Assembly (NCBI RefSeq): GCF_902806685.2
Contig: NC_048539.1
Span: 2,492,501-2,556,500 of the forward strand
Source of the DNA: Maniola hyperantus
Taxonomy: Eukaryota; Arthropoda; Insecta; Lepidoptera; Nymphalidae
DNA length: 64,000 nt
Direction: 5' to 3'
In this document: positions 59,301 to 64,000 of the stretch, piece by piece
How positions within the stretch are numbered: position 1 is the stretch's first letter
Layout: every line of letters begins with the position of its first letter
Translations under genes and position numbers: made by a program
Notes under the pieces: generated by a model
Told to the model about the DNA's origin: nothing
What the model saw: the letters and a program-made list of their open reading frames with translations, nothing else
Databases searched by the model: none

Positions 59301-62300
59301 TTGCATCAGAACGTTAATTAATTTAGTTAAGGGTAAAAAGTTCGAAATAAATCATCTGTAATAATAAAATCTATGTGACAAAACAGTTTGTTATCAAAAT
59401 CTGTCCAAATAACCGATCAGAAAGTCTTGTAATTCGACGGTGCATTTATCACATCAAATGACATCCTAACGAATCCAAACAACCACGACCTAGGACTACA
59501 AACATTGTCTAGTCAATGAAATTCAAAAAAAAGTAAAATAAGTAGGTAAGTATAAAATTTAGAAAGGAAGAAATCATTTTCTTGTAAATGAACAATGAAA
59601 TTCTCCGTTTTTAAATTTGGATAAAATGTCAAAATAATATAAAAGTCAAAACCAAGGATGATGTCAATAAAATATTAAAGTTGTTATTTGTCGCTGTGCA
59701 CCTTACATTTTCCAAGAAAATTGGCCACGACGACTCCTATATAGTATTAAGGTTAAATTTCCTAAGAGGAAATATACCTATTTAGGTAGTTGGCATTAAG
59801 GCGTTCTTTAAATAATCAAAAGATTGTTGTGCATCATCATTCCATACAAACTTAATCTTAGCATTTCGTTTACCGCTAGTTAATTTTGTTAAGGGAGCCA
59901 CATAGTGAGAAAAATTTGGAATAAACCTTCTATAATAAGAACACATACCAATAAAACTTCTAACATTTTTAGCAGATTGGGGTTGAGGGTAATTTTTTAT
60001 GATTTCCAATTTCTCTGGGTCAGTGTGTAATCCGTCTTTATCTACAATATAACCGAGATATTTCAATTTTTCCTTACAAAATTCGGATTTATTTAAGTTA
60101 ATTGTGAGTCCAGAATCTTTTAATCTTTGATAAACTTTTTCTAAGAGAATTAAATGGCTTTCAAAGTCTTGGGAAACTAGGATAATATCGTCTAGGTAAC
60201 AAAACAGTTTGTTATCAAACTCGGGTCCAAATAACCGATCAGAAAGTCTCTGTAACTCGGCAGGTGCATTTGTCACACCAAATGGCATCCTAACGAACTC
60301 GAATAAACCACGACCGGGGACTACAAAAGCTGTCTTTTCTCTAGAGGATTCTTCTAATAAAATCTGATAAAAAGCCTTAGAGAGATCTATAGAGCTGAGA
60401 AATTTAGCATCTCTAAGGTTCACTAGTATCCTAGATATATATGGTAAGGGATAAGAATCACGAACGGTAACTGAATTTAATTTTCTGGAATCTAAGCAAA
60501 CTCTAAGACTACCATCTTTCTTAGTCACCATGACCAATGGACTACTCCATGGTGATCTAGAGGGTTGAATAATACCTTCTGCCAACATTTTATCAATTTC
60601 TACGTTCAAAGCTTTTAATTTAGCAGGACTCAATGAATAATATCGCTGCTTAATGGGTTCGCCGAAAGTTACAATTTTGTGTTGAACTAAGTCTGTTTTC
60701 CCTAAACCTTTCTGTTCATAGGAAATGTTTTTGAAAAATTGAGCAATCTTATCTAATCTAAGTTTCTCATCAGTAGATAGACTGGATGCTGGAATAATGG
60801 GTGAAATTTCAAAGGGACAATCATTTTCAATGGAGTTGATAACAGAAATCTCTTTTTTTAATTTGGACAAAATATCAAAAGTAAGCCAAAAATCAATTCC
60901 AAGGATAACATCACTAGTAAAAGAGGGGATGACCGCGAACTTACATTGTCTGATTCTTTTGGCACACCTAATGGGCAGTACCATGCAGCCAATTACCTTT
61001 TGATGTTTCCCATCAGCTGTGGCCGCAGAAAAGGACGAGGGTGTCATATCGAAACCCATTTTTTGGAATAGTAAGTGGGAATTATTTCCTAGAACACTTA
61101 TTTGGGCTCCGCTGTCCATTAAACCTAAAAACTCTCGGCCTCGCACAGTAAATGCCATGTAAGGACGATTATCAGAATCTTTAAATTGTAAAAGGGAAGC
61201 TATTTCATTTATTAAGTTAAGATTATTATTATTTACACTCAAAGGGTTACTGTTACAAAAATATTCAAGATTGTCGACGGTCGTCGTGTACCTATTATTT
61301 TCCAATGAAAATTGGCCACGGCGACACCTAGTCAGTTTTTTTGACCGCGTTTCCAATGTAGAAATGGCCTCTCTAGGGGGGTGACATTTTGGACAATCCT
61401 TAGTTGTTACATCCGGGTGTTTACACCGAAAGCAAAGCTTTCCAGGGTAAATCGGGCAATTTAGAAACATATGATCATTCCCATCACATTTTTTGCATGA
61501 GATTTTCTGGCTCTGAAAGACTTTATTATTAAACTTTTTGTTACTACCAGAGGGAACACTAATTTCTTTCTTGGTACTTGTAATAGAAGAAGCACTGTCC
61601 TGTAAAGGTTTTAAATTACTCTTATATGACTCAATTTCTTTGCCTAATTGAATTAGCTCATTTAATGACATAATTCCCCGCCCGATTAAATGATAGGAAA
61701 ACTGGGGGAGCATATTATGCTTAGCAATATCTAGTAAGGTGGTCTCTAACAAAGGGGTTTGTAGTTTTGCAGACATATCCATCAACTCGACTATAAATTC
61801 TGACAAACTTTCGGATGGTTTCTGTTTTCTAGTCCTAATTTGATACTCCAACTGATAATTAAAATCTCTGGGGGTGAAATGGTCTAGAAATTCAAGTTTA
61901 AATTGTGGCCAATTAATTAAGTATGTTCTCTTAGCACGGAACCATTTAAGAGCGATATCTGTCAAAAGAACAGGTAAGGCATGGAAACACTGTTCATCGG
62001 TGAAACCTTTCACCGGCTTTAACTCTTCAATGCGGGTCAAAAATTCCAACGGGCAGGTTTTACCGTTGAACGTTACATTCAATTTGGAAAAATCAAAGCG
62101 CTTATTAACATAATAATTACTTATACCTTGATGTGATAAATTACTAGGGTCAATCCTAGATATAGTCGGTGTATCATGATCTAAAGTTATCATGTGGTCG
62201 GGGTCAACGGACACATTTTCAGATTTTTCATCCATTTTTGCCTATATTGTATATAACAAAAATGTATATAAGCCTCAAAACAAGCTACGCTTATTAACTA

Positions 62301-64000
62301 CACGAGCACACTTAAATTAGCTATGCTAGGACAAACATCTTAGTATCTAGGCATACAATAAATAGGTTACACGGATACAATACACCTTCAAATATTACAA
62401 AAACACTAAGTAAGACAAGAACGAGGGCAATTAAAATATTGATCCACCAAACCATGAGAATCAACACGACTAGGATCCCAAAAAAGAATCAGGTCTCTGT
62501 TCCAGGGCGACAAATGTCATATAAAAATATTTTAGTGGATCAAATCAAAAAAAGGATTTGAATTATTTTCTATTTATTTTATATTTAAAATAAATTACTA
62601 TTAATAGCGTCCCTACGTTCCTTGCCTTATCTTAATTCTATGAAATATAGGTACCCTTTACATTATTAAATATTAGACCTAGGGTTATGAAAAATTTGTA
62701 CTAAAATTAATAAAATATATCGTTCGCCACGCACCGGAGGATATTTTAAAGAGTCCACTGATTAAGATTTATAAACCGACGCACTAGATCTTCGGATGCA
62801 GGCCGATTTGTGTGAAAGGACATTTCAACACCATGTTCTAATCAGGTTCCACAAACACATATTTTTGAAGCAAATCACCTCATAGTGCGATAAATAGGGA
62901 AACACAAGGGGAACACATGGGGAACACAGGGGAACAGCGCATTAGCGCTGTTATTTCATAATATCCATATTAAGGTGAAGCCTTCAAGGCCGAAATTACT
63001 GCTTTCTAGGCATTTCGCCACAAAACGTCTCATATTTCATAAAAATCCGGAGAGAGCCGAATATCACGTACGAATTTTGGAAGAAAAGTGACAAGTCATT
63101 AGTCATGTCAAATGTCTTCCATCAATTACTATAAATTTCGTTTTGAAAAAAAAAAACAACTGTCAAAACACTGATCTATGGTCTCCTTGAAGATAATAAT
63201 GGGTAGAGGTTATGTTACCGATGTAAACAAATGCCTGTCAGTGTCAAAATTCTATTGCAAAATAAAAAGGAAAACAATTATAATAAAGGTGTAACGAGAC
63301 CGTCTAGGTACACGTTACAAGGTTTTTTAAAAAACCTAATTCCGTGCGGACGACGTCGTGGACATCAGCTAGTTCTGAATAAATAATTTGACTTTGACTA
63401 TTGTCAAAACCCTTCTCTCTGAGAGGAGATATGCTCGTCCACTGCTGGTCATAGGTCTCTTGTCTGGGGACTTCCACACGCCACTGTCTTGCGCCGCTTC
63501 CGTTCACCTAGTGGGGGGGTCTTCCGGTGCGAGGTCGCCATTCCAGCACCTTGGGACCCCAACGTCTATCGGTTGTACAAACTATGTGCCCTGCCCATTG
63601 CCACTTCAGCTTCGCAACCCGTTGAGCTATGTCAGTTACTCTAGTTCTCCTACAGATCTCATTTCTGATTTGATCTTGTAGAGAAACTCCAAGCATAGCT
63701 CTCTCCATCGCCCGCTGAGTGACTCTGAGCTTCCTTATGAGGCCCATAGTTAGCGACCATGTCTCAGATCCATATGTCATCACTGGCAACACCCACTGTT
63801 TGAAGACTTATTTTACATACCATCTAGTAAAGGTGCCCCTGCTAGCATAGTATCACCGAGTACTAACAGCTGATCTCTGAACTCCTTAGGTGTAATGGGC
63901 AGATTTAGATCCTTGCACAGAGTCTCTGAGAGCCTCTGCTCCGTGCCACCCAGCACCTTCATCATCAGCTCATCTGTGTATTTGTGACCGTATTTAGCAC
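53128..64000 (-). CDS. PUDP: Pseudouridine-5'-phosphatase-like HAD hydrolase, 3' three exons; 5' end outside window
   Basis: HAD-family phosphatases of this type hydrolyse pseudouridine 5'-monophosphate or related small phosphates. Exons 64000-63821, 54178-53946 and 53301-53128 join in frame. Motif II is FALATSSSERS, motif III HGKPHPDIFL and motif IV VFEDSPHGVTAG, followed by SAGMQVVMVPDP. The C-terminus FQPEMFGLPPF matches the PUDP/HDHD1 end. Motif I (DxDGxxxD) must lie to the right of the window. The second intron in view is about 9.6 kb because an LTR retrotransposon sits in it, in the same orientation as the gene. Confidence 0.92.
53466..53600 (-). repeat. Dispersed repeat family F
   Basis: gagatagcgagcaaaccggc, cacctgatgttaagtgatta and gcagcaccagaggaactgcc, matching 15475-15660. 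In the last PUDP intron. Confidence 0.7.
53625..53870 (-). pseudogene. Decayed tandem copy of a PUDP exon with flanking intron
   Basis: Starting from aggaccatattaaga, the text parallels 53880-54100: donor region ctcacc, then cttaggtttatcaagaaacc and ggcagcggctacgag. The minus frame still reads FLVAAARFLDKPKP, but motif III HGKP became HRKP and the rest is frameshifted. Part of a third copy (53408-53470: ccactaggtaacgtcat) lies further left. Confidence 0.85.
53946..54178 (-). CDS. PUDP: PUDP exon with HAD motifs II and III
   Basis: Acceptor tttcttttgcag. Encodes AERLIRHLHQTQVPFALATS, HKELFSYFHHMVMG and KHGKPHPDIFLVAAARFPDK. The donor gtgagt follows PEK. A degenerate copy lies about 260 bp further along the gene. 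Confidence 0.93.
54179..55787 (-). other. PUDP intron left of the LTR element
   Basis: Unique DNA to about 54,580, then repeat H (54588-54725), repeat B (54838-55140), unique DNA, and the left part of another repeat B (55632-55787) into which the LTR element inserted. No further PUDP exon was found. Confidence 0.65.
54838..55140 (+). repeat. Dispersed repeat family B, with an internal partial duplication
   Basis: catactaatattataaatgc and cacggctcaacagtttaatc start the copy. The middle block (cggaaaatcaaagagttcct, then gaaaaggaaagttcccacgg) occurs twice, making it longer than other copies. Confidence 0.75.
55792..56896 (-). repeat. 3' LTR of the gypsy element with a 276-bp insert
   Basis: Its first 20 bases (tgtcatataaaaatattttt) match the end of the 5' LTR. 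Then 55812-56087 is extra DNA, after which the LTR end starts again as tgtcagataaatatgttgga and continues to 56896. The repeated start is preceded by cgacaaa, the text that normally lies inside the element next to the 5' LTR. Confidence 0.8.
56897..56909 (-). promoter_or_regulatory. Polypurine tract of the gypsy element
   Basis: On the element's strand AGAAAGGGGAAAT directly precedes the 3' LTR start TGTAACG, the expected position for the plus-strand priming site. Confidence 0.75.
56910..58091 (-). other. Element 3' internal region made of short tandem duplications
   Basis: About 1.2 kb between integrase and the 3' LTR, with no frame resembling an envelope. At least four blocks are repeated once: attggcattc at 57113/57212, gcaccctcgccgcgca at 57335/57412, caagcaggaggata at 57597/57690 and taggattgaca at 57814/57944. 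Confidence 0.7.
58092..59234 (-). CDS. Gypsy integrase, separate frame
   Basis: 380 codons. The zinc-binding HHCC region includes NNHDDLNSVHFGIHK and CDKC. The catalytic DDE triad is visible: Asp in LSLDIVGPLP, Asp in ICILDNG and Glu in NPVERFNK. The C-terminal region (VGDIVWRRN ... GRYHIKDILKI) resembles the usual DNA-binding end. The frame is intact, but separation from the RT frame and loss of RNase H make the element probably non-autonomous. Confidence 0.92.
   Translation of the reverse strand: MYKYVKPKSILNQNLAWKIVIPRENILETIRNNHDDLNSVHFGIHKTIEKLRMHYFWPRMFKDVKDYINRCDKCKAYKHSTSAPLGFMSNPKLVDRPMTMLSLDIVGPLPRSYTGYVYILTVVDVFSKFCWILPMRKATTGTIINLLQKEIFLKFGVPKICILDNGVQMTSRAFKHFAKEYNIPKLFYNTLYTPQNNPVERFNKTIETCIACYVENDHRTWSKYLPHIQAAINGTINLVTGYTPNFLMFGREVFLDGSLHKFNSISDPSELVIGSRSDYSDALLTLSNIFDKTVSNLAKSYRRNAKYYNVGRKVISYCVGDIVWRRNFVQSNAASFFSAKLAPRFVKCKIIKRISDTVYILKDLAKNSTGRYHIKDILKI
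59380..59760 (-). pseudogene. Decayed patchwork copy of the element's own gag/protease/RT text
   Basis: Three blocks match internal sequence in the same order with long deletions between them. 59385-59517 matches 60202-60335 (caaaacagtttgttatcaaa); 59596-59676 matches about 60848-60925 (gacaaaatatcaa / gataaaatgtcaa); 59690-59755 matches about 61270-61340 (aaaattggccacg). It occupies the place of RNase H and is non-coding. Confidence 0.8.
59782..62235 (-). CDS. Gypsy gag-protease-reverse transcriptase, truncated before RNase H
   Basis: 817 codons. The Gag capsid-like region lies at about 60-200 (FTDEQCFHALPVLLTDIALK); a zinc knuckle CKKCDGNDHMFLNC follows, with a second Cys cluster (CFRCKHPDVTTKDC) lacking the usual His position. 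The retropepsin motif is LMDSGAQISVLG. RT motifs are RVCLDSRKLNSVTVRDSYPL, the FGVTNAPAE block and the catalytic YLDD. The frame ends at LKNALMPTT, where RNase H should begin. Gag and pol are in one frame. Confidence 0.93.
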   Translation of the reverse strand: MDEKSENVSVDPDHMITLDHDTPTISRIDPSNLSHQGISNYYVNKRFDFSKLNVTFNGKTCPLEFLTRIEELKPVKGFTDEQCFHALPVLLTDIALKWFRAKRTYLINWPQFKLEFLDHFTPRDFNYQLEYQIRTRKQKPSESLSEFIVELMDMSAKLQTPLLETTLLDIAKHNMLPQFSYHLIGRGIMSLNELIQLGKEIESYKSNLKPLQDSASSITSTKKEISVPSGSNKKFNNKVFQSQKISCKKCDGNDHMFLNCPIYPGKLCFRCKHPDVTTKDCPKCHPPREAISTLETRSKKLTRCRRGQFSLENNRYTTTVDNLEYFCNSNPLSVNNNNLNLINEIASLLQFKDSDNRPYMAFTVRGREFLGLMDSGAQISVLGNNSHLLFQKMGFDMTPSSFSAATADGKHQKVIGCMVLPIRCAKRIRQCKFAVIPSFTSDVILGIDFWLTFDILSKLKKEISVINSIENDCPFEISPIIPASSLSTDEKLRLDKIAQFFKNISYEQKGLGKTDLVQHKIVTFGEPIKQRYYSLSPAKLKALNVEIDKMLAEGIIQPSRSPWSSPLVMVTKKDGSLRVCLDSRKLNSVTVRDSYPLPYISRILVNLRDAKFLSSIDLSKAFYQILLEESSREKTAFVVPGRGLFEFVRMPFGVTNAPAELQRLSDRLFGPEFDNKLFCYLDDIILVSQDFESHLILLEKVYQRLKDSGLTINLNKSEFCKEKLKYLGYIVDKDGLHTDPEKLEIIKNYPQPQSAKNVRSFIGMCSYYRRFIPNFSHYVAPLTKLTSGKRNAKIKFVWNDDAQQSFDYLKNALMPTT
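62492..62504 (-). promoter_or_regulatory. Candidate primer-binding site of the gypsy element
   Basis: TGGAACAGAGACC lies about 10 bases inside the 5' LTR on the element's strand. TGG matches the CCA end of a tRNA; the priming tRNA was not identified. Confidence 0.5.
62515..63319 (-). repeat. 5' LTR of the gypsy element
   Basis: About 805 bp. From about 62590 rightward it is almost identical to the other LTR (for example gcgtccctacgttccttgcc and gtctaggtacacgttaca), with a one-base difference in an A run. It would hold the promoter for minus-strand transcription. Confidence 0.88.
63420..63795 (-). mobile_element. RTE-like LINE 3' end
   Basis: The minus frame reads MLPVMTYGSETWSLTMGL, AMERAMLGVSLQDQIRNEI and LKWQWAGHIVCTTDRRWGPK. 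It matches the LINE in the DGK intron at 23390-23995. It ends about 25 bp before the PUDP exon donor. Confidence 0.85.
63821..64000 (-). CDS. PUDP: PUDP exon (partial at window edge)
   Basis: Encodes AKYGHKYTDELMMKVLGG, DLNLPITPKEFRDQL and LAGAPLLDG, the cap domain of PUDP-like HAD proteins. The donor gtatgt leaves the G of the Gly codon completed at 54178. The exon continues beyond the window. Confidence 0.88.

Larger units (their letters stand above)
55792..63319 (-). mobile_element. Ty3/gypsy LTR retrotransposon (minus strand), RNase H lost
   Basis: A 7.5-kb element in the PUDP intron, with two LTRs, a gag-protease-RT frame and a separate integrase frame. The flanking 4-bp duplication is AGGT (55788-55791 and 63320-63323). 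Outer ends are TGTAACG (at 63319, minus) and TATGACA (at 55792). A polypurine tract and a candidate primer-binding site are in place. The RNase H region is missing and replaced by degenerate fragments of the element itself. No env-like frame was seen. Near-identical LTRs suggest a fairly recent insertion. Confidence 0.92.
55632..63374 (+). repeat. Dispersed repeat family B split by the LTR element
   Basis: The left part is 55632-55787 (gatgcgaaagtgtgtttgtt ... cttcccac), the right part 63324-63374 (aacctaattccgtgcggacg ... acatcagctagt). Joined across one copy of the 4-bp duplication AGGT they give a normal family B copy, which fixes the insertion boundaries. Confidence 0.85.

Overview
This is a nuclear DNA window from an insect, almost certainly a moth or butterfly (Lepidoptera). 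The coding exons are short, have consensus GT/AG splice sites and are separated by AT-rich introns full of short interspersed repeats: tRNA-derived SINEs, several MITE-like families with inverted ends, and RTE-like LINE 3' ends. Most coding sequence was rebuilt by following reading frame across splice junctions. There is no prokaryotic organisation, CRISPR array or free-standing tRNA or rRNA gene.

Layout. (1) 1108-26082, plus strand: 18 exons of a type II diacylglycerol kinase (DGK delta/eta class) whose 5' exons lie left of the window. They join in one frame into 1,419 codons: end of the C1 region, catalytic half, a linker of about 660 residues, accessory half, helical region, C-terminal SAM domain. 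(2) 26083-37826: AT-rich intergenic DNA with MITEs, a short-period array and a truncated two-exon THAP-domain gene (35687-36395). (3) 37827-43361, minus strand: a complete six-exon mitochondrial glutamyl-tRNA synthetase (EARS2, 503 aa). (4) 44109-45361, plus strand: a complete DCN1-like protein (DCUN1D1 type, 265 aa), head to head with EARS2 across about 750 bp. (5) 48227-50865, plus strand: NDUFA2 of respiratory complex I, with two different last exons. (6) 53128 to beyond 64000, minus strand: the 3' part of a pseudouridine-5'-phosphatase-like HAD hydrolase (PUDP/HDHD1), with a 7.5-kb Ty3/gypsy LTR retrotransposon in its large intron.

The genes do not form one pathway. EARS2 and NDUFA2 both serve mitochondria; DGK acts in lipid signalling, the DCN1-like protein in cullin neddylation, PUDP in nucleotide salvage.

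The most unusual pattern is that several exons have a decayed, condensed partial copy of themselves in the neighbouring intron, usually 140-260 bp away (DGK exons 2, 4, 14 and 15, PUDP, and the EARS2 exon 3 acceptor). The LTR element shows a comparable patchwork where its RNase H domain should be. Also notable: the duplicated last exon of NDUFA2, a SINE whose (TA)n tail supplies a DGK splice acceptor, a recent retroelement insertion about 100 bp upstream of the NDUFA2 start codon, and a 1.7-kb element with six subterminal copies of one motif.
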